Of a stretch of 23,390 bases of DNA, positions 15,612 to 22,130 are shown one piece after another; position 1 is the first letter of the stretch; each line of letters opens with the position of its first letter. Origin of the DNA: an uncultured Solobacterium sp. (GTDB lineage Bacteria > Bacillota_I > Bacilli_A > Erysipelotrichales > Erysipelotrichaceae); contig URHY01000031.1 in NCBI GenBank assembly GCA_900547815.1, forward strand, positions 1 through 23,390. Reading direction: 5' to 3'. Made by a program: the position numbers and the translations under genes. The notes beneath the pieces were generated by a model. It worked only from the letters and a program-made list of their open reading frames with translations, was not told the origin of the DNA and searched no databases.

Positions 15612-15702
15612 GCAGAAGTACCCAAGTGGCTGAAGGGTCCGGTCTTGAAAACCGGTAGGTCGTGCGAGCGGCGCCTGGGTTCGAATCCCAGCTTCTGCGC
15701 CA
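15612..15702 (+). tRNA. tRNA-Ser(TGA)
   Basis: 91 nt with encoded CCA and the long variable arm typical of tRNA-Ser. The acceptor is GCAGAAG/CTTCTGC and the anticodon stem CCGGT/ACCGG encloses CTTGAAA, giving anticodon TGA. Confidence 0.97.
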
Positions 15703-15719
15703 TCTTAATTAATTCACAT

Positions 15720-15796
<77 letters not shown>

Positions 15797-15799
15797 TGT

Positions 15800-15875
15800 G
15801 GTCTCATAGCTCAGTTGGTAGAGCAAAGGACTGAAAATCCTTGTGTCGTTGGTTCGATTCCGACTGAGACCACCA
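15800..15875 (+). tRNA. tRNA-Phe(GAA)
   Basis: 76 nt with encoded CCA. The acceptor is GGTCTCA/TGAGACC, the anticodon stem AAGGA/TCCTT encloses CTGAAAA giving anticodon GAA, and the T-stem GTTGG/CCGAC is paired with one wobble. Last gene of the operon. Confidence 0.97.
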
Positions 15876-15888
15876 TTTGTCAAAGATT

Positions 15889-15917
15889 GCACCTAGCATT
15901 TGCCAGGTGCTTTTTTT
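15889..15917 (+). terminator. Terminator of the tRNA operon
   Basis: GCACCT (15889-15894) and AGGTGC (15905-15910) with inner GC/GC pairs, followed by seven Ts. Confidence 0.92.
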
Positions 15918-16044
15918 ATGCCTTATTTAAAGCATATTCCTACATTATGGTTATATTCAATATCATCAATAAAAGCGAATTCATACTCTCTTTTAGATAA
16001 AAGTTACAAAAAAACTACAAAGTATTTTCAAAACACATTAAAAA
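15918..16044. other. Gap with no gene seen
   Basis: 127 AT-rich bases between the tRNA terminator and the terminator of the ABC cassette. I see no credible ORF with a ribosome binding site and no repeat of the tRNA-Phe 3' end that would mark an integration site. Confidence 0.5.
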
Positions 16045-16070
16045 CGGATAGTAAATTATCCGCTTTTTTT
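16036..16070. terminator. Bidirectional terminator at the end of the ABC cassette
   Basis: CGGATA (16045-16050), loop GTAAAT and TATCCG (16057-16062). The plus strand continues with CTTTTTTT and the minus strand with TTTTTAATG. It most likely ends the minus-strand ABC operon. Confidence 0.8.
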
Positions 16071-16153
16071 CATCGATTTCGATTATTTTTATTTCCCCCT
16101 AAATCCATTGTTTTTCTAACCCTCGTTTTATTTTCAGAACTTTGCTTATTCAT
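16070..16153 (-). CDS. Doubtful 27-codon hydrophilic ORF
   Basis: The ATG at 16153 directly follows the stop of the 50-residue ORF and the frame ends just before the terminator. The 27 residues are basic and polar (Lys, Arg and Asn rich) with no recognisable motif. There is no ribosome binding site of its own, so expression would depend on coupling. It may equally be 3' untranslated sequence or part of a decayed gene. Confidence 0.2.
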   Translation of the reverse strand: MNKQSSENKTRVRKTMDLGGNKNNRNR

Positions 16154-16306
16154 CTATATCTGAGTAATAGAATCAATTAAATAGCTTTCAAGCTGAGGAA
16201 ACAATGCTGGGATAATATAGACTATAACAGAAATACAACAATAAAATATTACGAGAGGTTTAATATCTTTTGTACTGGAAAAATAATATTTAATAATATT
16301 AATCAT
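16154..16306 (-). CDS. 50-residue membrane peptide, possibly a truncated ABC exporter start
   Basis: The ATG at 16306 lies one base after the stop of the second permease gene. The peptide has a short polar N-terminus, one hydrophobic segment at about residues 17-36 and then FPQLESYLIDSITQI. That last part looks like the start of a type 1 ABC exporter, where the first membrane helix is followed by a Pro-x-x-x-x-x-x-Ile-Asp motif, but the frame stops there. It is therefore either a remnant of a larger exporter gene lost by deletion or a real small membrane protein of the cassette. No nearby sequence continues the exporter in another frame. Confidence 0.5.
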   Translation of the reverse strand: MINIIKYYFSSTKDIKPLVIFYCCISVIVYIIPALFPQLESYLIDSITQI

Positions 16307-16307
16307 T

Positions 16308-17594
16308 TTAAAAATCAACCTTTCTTATTCTTTTGCGTATAAACAAATACAATAACATTGTATAAAGAGTTAGCTCTATCATTCCATACAACCATGTTAT
16401 TTCATATCCTCCGCAAATAAGGCTAAATGAAGAAACAATTGCCAATGGGTTTACACATGGAAACAACAATCCAAATTGCGAAATACAATAAGAAATAATA
16501 AAGAAAGTTATACACATGATTTTGATATTCTTCTTTTTTCGCGTGTATAAGAATATTAATGTTGTAGCCGAAGTATAAAACAGTGTTTTTATTATATTCA
16601 TGATTCCTAAAAGAGATAGGACTTTCCATATTGGCATTAAACTTAAGCATTCAGGTATAGTAAACAGCGTATCAGCAGAAGCAAAGTATTCGTTTCCCAT
16701 ATAATACATTTTTTCTACACCATGAACATAACTGTTAAACCTGAAAATATTGACCTGGTCAACCAATATTTTTGTATCTAACTTAGTAAATTGATGATTT
16801 TGCAGAAGAGTCATACCAATCACAAAAAATGAAAGACAATAAATAATTCCTAAACAAATACATACAGATATGACTATATTAAACAAATATCTTCTTCTAG
16901 ATTGGATTGTGAGTAGTTGATGTAAATTATTGTCTTGATATACGTTTAAAACAGTTATAGTGAATATAACGATCAAAACCGGCAACAAAAAAGATAGGAT
17001 AGAATCTGCTTTCAGATTATTCAGCAAATAACCTAATAACGAGGATTTATCTAGAAAAGAATTTTTGTATACTCTTTGATACATTAATTTCATATGAGAA
17101 ACTTCATTAACATAGAGTTGATGTATAAAACTCGATGTGTTTGCTTTGGCAAAAACAGTATTTAATGTATTTCTATCAAACTCATACTTTTTTTGATTAT
17201 ATTTTTTTGGCTTAATACTTTTAAAATGAAGATTCCCAACTCTATCGTTTGCATAACAATCGATGTCGACACTGGATATTTCTAATAAGCATTTATAATA
17301 TGCGTCGATAGAATCTTGGCCAGCTAAGTTTTCTAAGCGATTTATTTTCCAATCCAAATAAGAAAAGAAATTATTCCAATCTTCATCTGCTTCATATTGG
17401 TATACAATTCTAAGACTTTTAAATTTCTGTTTTAACGCAATCGTTTCTTGAACTTTGTTATTTACATCATTCTCAAAATCTGTCTTCTGATTATTTAAAC
17501 TGATGAAAGATATCAGATTTAACGTAATCAATAACAGTAATAATATTTTAGTGATTCTCATTTTTAAGATTGCGATTACTTGATATTTAATCAT
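16308..17594 (-). CDS. ABC-2-type permease, second of the cassette
   Basis: This 428-residue membrane protein has a single N-terminal membrane helix (about residues 11-33), an extracytoplasmic helical region of about 160 residues, then about five or six membrane segments from residue 200 to the end. It closes with a basic RKRIRK tail. This layout matches ABC-2-type permeases used for peptide export or protection. The longer frame begins with TTG at 17612, but the ATG at 17594 has AGGAG seven bases upstream and is preferred. The gene follows the other permease gene by 10 bases and belongs with the ATPase encoded at 18680-19375. No catalytic motif is visible and the cargo is unknown. Confidence 0.72.
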   Translation of the reverse strand: MIKYQVIAILKMRITKILLLLLITLNLISFISLNNQKTDFENDVNNKVQETIALKQKFKSLRIVYQYEADEDWNNFFSYLDWKINRLENLAGQDSIDAYYKCLLEISSVDIDCYANDRVGNLHFKSIKPKKYNQKKYEFDRNTLNTVFAKANTSSFIHQLYVNEVSHMKLMYQRVYKNSFLDKSSLLGYLLNNLKADSILSFLLPVLIVIFTITVLNVYQDNNLHQLLTIQSRRRYLFNIVISVCICLGIIYCLSFFVIGMTLLQNHQFTKLDTKILVDQVNIFRFNSYVHGVEKMYYMGNEYFASADTLFTIPECLSLMPIWKVLSLLGIMNIIKTLFYTSATTLIFLYTRKKKNIKIMCITFFIISYCISQFGLLFPCVNPLAIVSSFSLICGGYEITWLYGMIELTLYTMLLYLFIRKRIRKVDF

Positions 17595-17604
17595 ATTGAA
17601 TCTC

Positions 17605-18687
17605 CTATTCAAAATCCATATTTTCTATAAAGACACAACTTATAAAAGGTATAAGTAGATTTATGAAAAATAAAATAAATGTCTTTTCATAATAAAAATC
17701 AATATTAAAAGAAAGAATATATGAGAAAGGATTCCAACCTGTTATCACAAAGCAAGAAACCAATAATATTACAATCACGGCAAACCAGGTAATGATCTCA
17801 TCTTTTAAAACCAGAGATACTAGCTGTATAAATTGAATATACATTAGTAGACTCAACATAGAAATTAAAAAGCTTTTTAATAGGATGTGCATGATTTTTA
17901 GTAATGAACCGTTTGTTAGGATAAATAAATGTCCTCCATAACCATATTGAATATATCCAACAAAACAAAGAACAGCAGTAAAAGATACAACCAACAACAA
18001 AGAGATTATGCAATAAAACATATTTCGTATTAATAAAATACATTTTCGTTTTAATGGATATGAAAATATGTATTGATATGGTTTTGTAATTGAAAATTCC
18101 TTACTCCATATGTCTGCGTTAATAAGAAGAATTAGCAGAAAAATAATAGCTGTAAATACGGATTTACATTGTATATTTTTTAAGTAAAAACAAAATGTTG
18201 GTTTTTGTTGATCAACCACATCCAATTGGTTGTTTTTTAAATTAAATTCATCCATCGCAATATCAGATTTTAAACTTTTCTTATTGGGTACAAAGGAATC
18301 TGCAAATGGACTCAAATAATTTTTGTTCAACCCATATAAAACATGTTTGTTTCTTTGAATTCTTTTTTTCAGTATTTCTAGATCATCATTTGTTACATAG
18401 GCATTTTCCAATGCATCCGTATAAACAATTTGAAGATACCAATACTGCAATTCTTTTTCTTTTTCCTTATCATATTGTTGACTCAAATCGTATTTCAATA
18501 TGTTGATATGATTCTGTTCATCAACTTTCATTATCTGTAAATTTTCTATTCTTCCATTCTTTAACTCCAAATATTCTTTGTTCGTTTTGACACAGCCACA
18601 AAACAGCAACAAAGCACATAGTGCAATATTACAGAGTACTTTTTTTGACATGAAACCTCTAATTTCAAATTTTAGAAAATTAAACAT
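17605..18687 (-). CDS. ABC-2-type permease, first of the cassette
   Basis: This 360-residue membrane protein shares its layout with the next gene: an N-terminal helix (about 16-33, ALCALLLFCGC), an extracytoplasmic segment rich in charged residues to about 160, then some five membrane segments. The Leu-Phe-Cys-Gly-Cys end of the first helix resembles a lipobox but is more likely just membrane sequence. I choose the ATG at 18687. It overlaps the end of the ATPase gene by eight bases (ATGTTTAA) and gives MFNFLKFEIRGFMSKK, the usual beginning of such permeases; the longer frame from 18756 lies wholly within the ATPase gene. It is paired with the second permease as a likely heterodimer. Confidence 0.72.
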   Translation of the reverse strand: MFNFLKFEIRGFMSKKVLCNIALCALLLFCGCVKTNKEYLELKNGRIENLQIMKVDEQNHINILKYDLSQQYDKEKEKELQYWYLQIVYTDALENAYVTNDDLEILKKRIQRNKHVLYGLNKNYLSPFADSFVPNKKSLKSDIAMDEFNLKNNQLDVVDQQKPTFCFYLKNIQCKSVFTAIIFLLILLINADIWSKEFSITKPYQYIFSYPLKRKCILLIRNMFYCIISLLLVVSFTAVLCFVGYIQYGYGGHLFILTNGSLLKIMHILLKSFLISMLSLLMYIQFIQLVSLVLKDEIITWFAVIVILLVSCFVITGWNPFSYILSFNIDFYYEKTFILFFINLLIPFISCVFIENMDFE

Positions 18688-19375
18688 TTTTACATACCTC
18701 AAAGTAGTATTGTTCCAAAGGATCCTCGTGATACTCTGCTTTATACTTTTTTTCATTTTTCAAATGCCCAACGATTTTTCCACAATTAATAAAGACATAT
18801 CTATCACTCATCTCTCTTAACTGATTGATTTCATGGGATGACCATAGTATTGTTGTCCCTTGCTTGTTCAAGTTTTCCAGTTCATCTATGACTCTTTTCT
18901 TGGTTTGTAAGTCTAACCCGTTAAATGGTTCATCTAGAATTAACAGTCTTGGCTTTTGCATTATAACCAAAGATAAAATCAACATCTGTTTCATTCCTAC
19001 AGAATAATACTTTGTTTTTTTCTTAAGCCTTTCTTTTAAGCCAGAAAACTCTATATAGCTATCCATCTGCTGTTCATTGATATTATTTAATTGAGAAATC
19101 AATTTAAAATGATCCAATCCACTTAGATCAGGATATAACGGTGGATATTCAATGCTGCAAGCTACATTTTTTAATGCTTTCTTATTATTAAGAGAATCAA
19201 AAATCCAGATTTCGCCACTATCTATATTTGAAAATCCCATTATACACTTCATTAATGTTGATTTTCCAGAACCATTCGGCCCTACTAACGCCACTATTTC
19301 TCCTGCTTCTATGTCTAGATTTATATCGCTTAAAATCTTGTTCTTATTTAAGTGTTTAATACTAAGTGTTTTCAT
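18680..19375 (-). CDS. ABC transporter ATP-binding protein
   Basis: This 231-residue ATPase carries Walker A GPNGSGKST (residues 32-40), a Q-loop region near MKCIMGFSN, the signature YSVGMKQ, Walker B RLLILDEP and the switch histidine in SSHE. It is of the short type that drives ABC-2 permeases, with no extra domains. The start is set at the ATG 19375, giving MKTLSIKHLNKNKIL, which fits the family. No ribosome binding site precedes this ATG. Instead a strong AAGGAAGAGG lies 39 bases upstream, in front of a mini-ORF whose stop overlaps the ATG. It is the first full gene of the export cassette and lies downstream of the sensor/regulator operon, separated by a terminator. Confidence 0.93.
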   Translation of the reverse strand: MKTLSIKHLNKNKILSDINLDIEAGEIVALVGPNGSGKSTLMKCIMGFSNIDSGEIWIFDSLNNKKALKNVACSIEYPPLYPDLSGLDHFKLISQLNNINEQQMDSYIEFSGLKERLKKKTKYYSVGMKQMLILSLVIMQKPRLLILDEPFNGLDLQTKKRVIDELENLNKQGTTILWSSHEINQLREMSDRYVFINCGKIVGHLKNEKKYKAEYHEDPLEQYYFEVCKNV

Positions 19376-19407
19376 AATGATACATGTTTGAAACAAAGCA
19401 TATTCAA
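19372..19407 (-). CDS. Leader mini-ORF coupled to the ABC ATPase gene
   Basis: A TTG (19407) six bases after the GAGG of AAGGAAGAGG (19423-19414) opens an 11-codon frame reading MNMLCFKHVSL. An in-frame ATG at 19401 is an alternative. Its TGA (19374-19372) overlaps the ATPase ATG, so ribosomes ending here could restart on the ATPase gene. The peptide has no recognisable function. Confidence 0.4.
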   Translation of the reverse strand: MNMLCFKHVSL

Positions 19408-19452
19408 ACTTTACCTCTTCCTTCTTATTTTTGTTTTCACTTTAACCTAGAA

Positions 19453-19490
19453 AAGAAAGTAAAACAACCACACGGTATCATGTGGTTGTT
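19453..19490 (-). terminator. Terminator of the regulator/sensor operon
   Basis: Minus-strand AACAACCACA (19490-19481), an eight-base loop and TGTGGTTGTT (19472-19463), followed by TTACTTTCTTTTC. The sensor stop codon lies at its start. It separates this operon from the ABC operon. Confidence 0.8.
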
Positions 19491-20589
19491 ATTTGGGATT
19501 AAGATGCAAGAAAGTAATCTTTTTTTCTTCTTTGTCTACTTTTAAATTGTATTTTTTTATGAATCTATGGTTATCTCTTTCAACAGTTGAAAAGTCATGT
19601 GCTAGGCTTGTTTTAATTGAAATTGCTTTATTTAAACCTATGTTTATTATGGATACATATATGATAGGCTCATTATCCTCTATCAGATTATTCAATGTGT
19701 TTATGAAAAATATAGTCAGATCCGAATCATTAAACTCTTTTGTATTACATTGAACGAAATGTTGAACGGTTGCATTTCCAAGATCAATGTTACATATTGC
19801 GGTGCTCAAAGCTGTGTTTCCGGTGTAAATGCCATTGAACTTTTCAATTATTTCCTGCTTCATTACATAAAAATCATTTTTTGCTTTTTCATATTCTTTG
19901 TTCTTGAAATACATATCTATAGAATGACTATCATGTATTAGTGCGTGTAAAAAATCAAATGTATTATTGTAATTGTTTTGAGCAATTTTCAATTTTCGAT
20001 ATAATTCGTTTTTTTCATTTTGAAGCTCTATATTTTTGATGGTAAATGAGAAAAAATATAAATAGATTAAGTTTGAAATAAACAAACCAATTAGTATAAT
20101 CATTGAAATATGTTCAAAAAGATCTTCATTCTCCAAAATATATATCATAAAAAAACATAGTGTTATGGGCAATATAAAGATCCATATCTTTTTTTCAACT
20201 TTCTCTAAATATAGATAGGGAACATACATAATTATAATTAGGACAAACATAAACAAGTAGTTGCTTGTCAAATTCAAATAATCGATTCTACAAAATTGAA
20301 ATATCAAATCCACCATTTCAATGCATATCCAATATGAAATGGACAGATAAAGTGAATCAGTTAAGTTTTTATGAAAAATAAACTGAATAAACAATCCGTA
20401 AAAAACAATATTTATTAAGGCAAACATCCATAATAAATGACTGTTTGAAATAAAATAATTAAAGAGCACTATAATGATTGTGAATATTATAAATTTGCCA
20501 ATTGATTTTATGCTTGGCTTGATTTTATCTTGTATGGAAAGAATTGTATATAAGATCATCAATAAACATGTGTGAAAAAAATACGTCAT
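19489..20589 (-). CDS. AgrC-like sensor protein with degenerate ATP-binding domain
   Basis: This 366-residue membrane sensor has about six hydrophobic segments in the first 190 residues, then a coiled region (about 190-215) and a cytoplasmic domain. The layout is that of AgrC-type (HPK10/GHKL) peptide receptors. The dimerisation segment keeps a His-Asp pair in HALIHDSHSID, but the usual HDxxN Asn is missing. A TGN motif (IYTGNTALSTAI) follows, as in AgrC. The N-box is altered (INTLNNLIEDNE), and the glycine-rich ATP-lid motif (GxGL) is absent: from SIKTSLAHDF to the end there is no glycine at all. It is probably a poor or inactive kinase acting by binding. Its start overlaps the regulator stop by ATGA, so the two are coupled partners. 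Confidence 0.75.
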   Translation of the reverse strand: MTYFFHTCLLMILYTILSIQDKIKPSIKSIGKFIIFTIIIVLFNYFISNSHLLWMFALINIVFYGLFIQFIFHKNLTDSLYLSISYWICIEMVDLIFQFCRIDYLNLTSNYLFMFVLIIIMYVPYLYLEKVEKKIWIFILPITLCFFMIYILENEDLFEHISMIILIGLFISNLIYLYFFSFTIKNIELQNEKNELYRKLKIAQNNYNNTFDFLHALIHDSHSIDMYFKNKEYEKAKNDFYVMKQEIIEKFNGIYTGNTALSTAICNIDLGNATVQHFVQCNTKEFNDSDLTIFFINTLNNLIEDNEPIIYVSIINIGLNKAISIKTSLAHDFSTVERDNHRFIKKYNLKVDKEEKKITFLHLNPK

Positions 20590-21287
20590 ATAGATTTACT
20601 CATTTCATTGATCCAAGCTTCTTCAAAAGTTTTTTTGTAGAATCTGGAAACAGGAAGTTTAACATTATTTTGTAAGATGACATCTTGCTTATCTACATAA
20701 TTAATTTTTTTCAAATTTACTAATATAGATTTATAGCATTGTGCAAATGTCTCGTTGCAAAGAGTGCTTTTCCAATAGCTTAACGAATAAGGAGTTTTAA
20801 TCGTCCTGTTATGCAGATATAAGTAGGTGTATTTTCTACTGTATTCCAAATAATAGATATCATTAATATAAATCTTTGTTCCAGGAATCTTCTCATCCAT
20901 AATATATCTATTTTCATTTAAATATTCATTGAATACAGGTTCCATAATCATATTAAATTGATCCTGCGTATAAGGCTTTAGTATATACCGATCTGGCTTT
21001 ATGGAATATCCATCCAATAAATATTTTTGATAATTCGAAGTAATAATAATGTGACATTGATTTTTTAACGTTCTAAGCTTCAATCCCATATCTATTCCAC
21101 TAATTCCATTAATTTCCATATCCAAAAAGAGAAAATCAACATTTTTACTTTTCTCTATTAGCTCTGTCGCATTCAAACATATTTCTATATTGTAAGCAAT
21201 GTTTTTTGAATCCAATAAATTCTCTATACATGCTTTAACAATGTTGGCATCATTTATTTCATCATCACAAATTAAAATATTAATCAT
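20586..21287 (-). CDS. LytTR-family response regulator
   Basis: This 233-residue regulator has an N-terminal receiver domain with acidic residues Asp8-Asp9-Glu10, phosphoacceptor Asp56 in FLFLDMEI, Thr83 in IIITSN and Lys104 in YILKPY, all complete. The C-terminal LytTR DNA-binding domain (about 130-228) is seen in INDIYYLEYSRKYTYLYLHN, QCYKSILVNLKKINYV and LPVSRFYKKTF. It is the AgrA/ComE type, which binds paired 9-base repeats about 21 bases apart. An AAGGA site lies six bases before the ATG. Likely targets are its own promoter and the adjacent ABC operon. Unlike its sensor partner it keeps every receiver residue, so it could still be phosphorylated by another donor. Confidence 0.93.
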   Translation of the reverse strand: MINILICDDEINDANIVKACIENLLDSKNIAYNIEICLNATELIEKSKNVDFLFLDMEINGISGIDMGLKLRTLKNQCHIIITSNYQKYLLDGYSIKPDRYILKPYTQDQFNMIMEPVFNEYLNENRYIMDEKIPGTKIYINDIYYLEYSRKYTYLYLHNRTIKTPYSLSYWKSTLCNETFAQCYKSILVNLKKINYVDKQDVILQNNVKLPVSRFYKKTFEEAWINEMSKSI

Positions 21288-21818
21288 TAAATATCCTTAT
21301 CTTTCTGTTTTAGATTACTTTACCACACATTCTTAACAAATAACATATTCAACTACATTCTTTCCTATGTTAAAACCATTTAGCATCGTTGCCAGTTTAA
21401 CTATAATAATTGGAAATGGTGCATAGACATCATTAACTTCAACACTATTGTTAATCGAATGATCTATTTTTTTACGTGATAACTGTTGTGATTATTAATA
21501 AAATGATATAAGTTTTATTTTATCATTATAAATAGCACTCTTTTTTCATGGTAGCATATATGTAATTGTTTTCATCCAAACGTTTCATATGTTATTTTTC
21601 GCGTGTAAAATAACTTAGTAAGTAAATAATTCTATCAAATACACTAAGTTTGTATATTTTCAACCGTACTTTTTTCAAATTATAAATCAGTATCATATTC
21701 ACTGAAACAATTTATAATTTTAGAGTTTCAATTAAAGAATATGACAAGAAAAAAAACTATATTTAAAGCACGAATCGAATATACATGGAACCAATAATAT
21801 TTCACCTAATCATGAGCA
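21288..21818. other. Gene-poor stretch upstream of the regulator operon
   Basis: About 530 AT-rich bases with no convincing gene. It holds inverted repeats at 21502-21508/21521-21527, 21591-21598/21607-21614 (perfect, eight base pairs) and 21612-21619/21643-21650. A minus-strand match to the LytTR half-site pattern (AACGTTTGG, 21584-21576) lies nearby. A minus-strand frame (21491-21333, 52 codons) without a start codon reads like coding sequence. A 20-codon minus ORF (MKRLDENNY...) begins at about 21590 without a ribosome binding site. The regulator promoter must lie here, but no strong -35/-10 pair is seen. Confidence 0.5.
21576..21584 (-). promoter_or_regulatory. Possible LytTR half-site
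   Basis: Minus-strand AACGTTTGG fits the pattern [TA][AC][CA]GTTN[AG][TG] at every position and lies upstream of the LytTR regulator gene. No second clear copy 21 bases away is visible, so this is weak. Confidence 0.25.
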
Positions 21819-21846
21819 TTGCATTCGCTAAAAAGTATGATATAAT
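21819..21846 (+). promoter_or_regulatory. Promoter of the antisense RNA
   Basis: TTGCAT (21819-21824), 16 bases, TATAAT (21841-21846), with TGA directly before the -10 box as an extended element. The expected start is about 21853. Confidence 0.8.
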
Positions 21847-21852
21847 CTAAGT

Positions 21853-21917
21853 AGTACATAAAGATGTTCAATAACTGAACATGAGAAAAGAGAGGATTCC
21901 CGTCCTCTCTTTTTTTC
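21853..21917 (+). ncRNA. Antitoxin-type antisense RNA, par RNA II-like
   Basis: A transcript of about 65 nt is defined by a strong promoter and an intrinsic terminator. Its 5' tail AGTACATAAAGAT (21853-21865) is followed by hairpin ATGTTCA-ATAAC-TGAACAT (21864-21882) and then the terminator. The tail and the loop recur on the plus strand inside the convergent small gene (AGTACATAAAGAT at 22002-22014, CAATAAC at 22019-22025). This RNA is therefore complementary to the coding part of that mRNA, with 13 plus 7 bases. It also shares the terminator sequence. Size, convergence, split complementarity and shared terminator are those of RNA II of the pAD1 par locus, the antitoxin of Fst. The loop ATAAC could begin pairing as a kissing contact. 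Confidence 0.7.
21885..21917. terminator. Bidirectional terminator shared by antisense RNA and toxin mRNA
   Basis: AGAGAGGA (21889-21896), loop TTCCCG and TCCTCTCT (21903-21910). The plus strand continues with six Ts and the minus strand with TTTTCTC. Both convergent transcripts end here. Confidence 0.88.
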
Positions 21918-21945
21918 ACTTTTGCAATGTTTTGTCTTGGTTATG

Positions 21946-22032
21946 TTACTTCTTTAGTTCTCGAATAATTAGTAGCAAAACTACTAATGTTAAAAATTCT
22001 GAGTACATAAAGATAAAACAATAACCAAGCAT
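21946..22032 (-). CDS. Candidate type I toxin peptide
   Basis: A 28-residue hydrophobic peptide opens at the ATG 22032 (MLGYCFIFMYSEF...). A membrane segment runs to residue 23 and it ends in a basic Arg-Glu-Leu-Lys-Lys tail, the usual look of small membrane toxins and holin-like toxins. The frame is open 10 codons further upstream but contains no standard start. The real ribosome binding site, GGAGG (22079-22075), sits eight bases before an ATG at 22066 in another frame, which reads 41 codons to 21941. Removing one A after that ATG would join it to the hydrophobic frame (MIQTFKENAFVMLG...), so this gene may be frameshifted. The coding part is the target of the convergent antisense RNA, and the 3' end can fold back on the start region. 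It is not Fst by sequence. Confidence 0.55.
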   Translation of the reverse strand: MLGYCFIFMYSEFLTLVVLLLIIRELKK

Positions 22033-22086
22033 TACAAAAGCGTTCTCTTTGAAGGTCTGAATTCATAAAGCCAACCTCCAGTCGAA

Positions 22087-22095
22087 ATTATAACA
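22087..22095 (-). promoter_or_regulatory. Promoter of the toxin mRNA
   Basis: Minus-strand TGTTATAAT is a perfect extended -10 box. Transcription would begin near 22080, right at the GGAGG, and run about 200 bases to the shared terminator. No clear -35 box. Confidence 0.6.
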
Positions 22096-22130
22096 TAATC
22101 TGGTATCTTAAACTCCTTTCTGTCAGCTTT

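Larger units (their letters stand above)
21853..22025. repeat. Direct repeat linking antisense RNA and toxin gene
   Basis: AGTACATAAAGAT occurs at 21853-21865 and 22002-22014, each followed after three or four bases by CAATAAC (21869-21875 and 22019-22025). Twenty of about 23 positions are shared. The two transcripts read it in opposite directions, so it gives complementarity in trans, as the DRa/DRb repeats do in par. Confidence 0.85.

Noticed and set aside
15800..15917. tRNA-Phe 3' end as an attachment site for a mobile element
   Set aside because: I found no repeat of the tRNA 3' end downstream and no integrase gene in the window.
18589..18606. Lipoprotein signal in the first permease (LFCGC)
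   Set aside because: The residues before Cys fit a lipobox poorly and many membrane helices follow, so it is a membrane segment of a permease.
21785..21850. 21-codon plus ORF (MEPIIFHLIM...) overlapping the antisense RNA promoter
   Set aside because: No ribosome binding site, and it covers the promoter, so it would not be transcribed from it.
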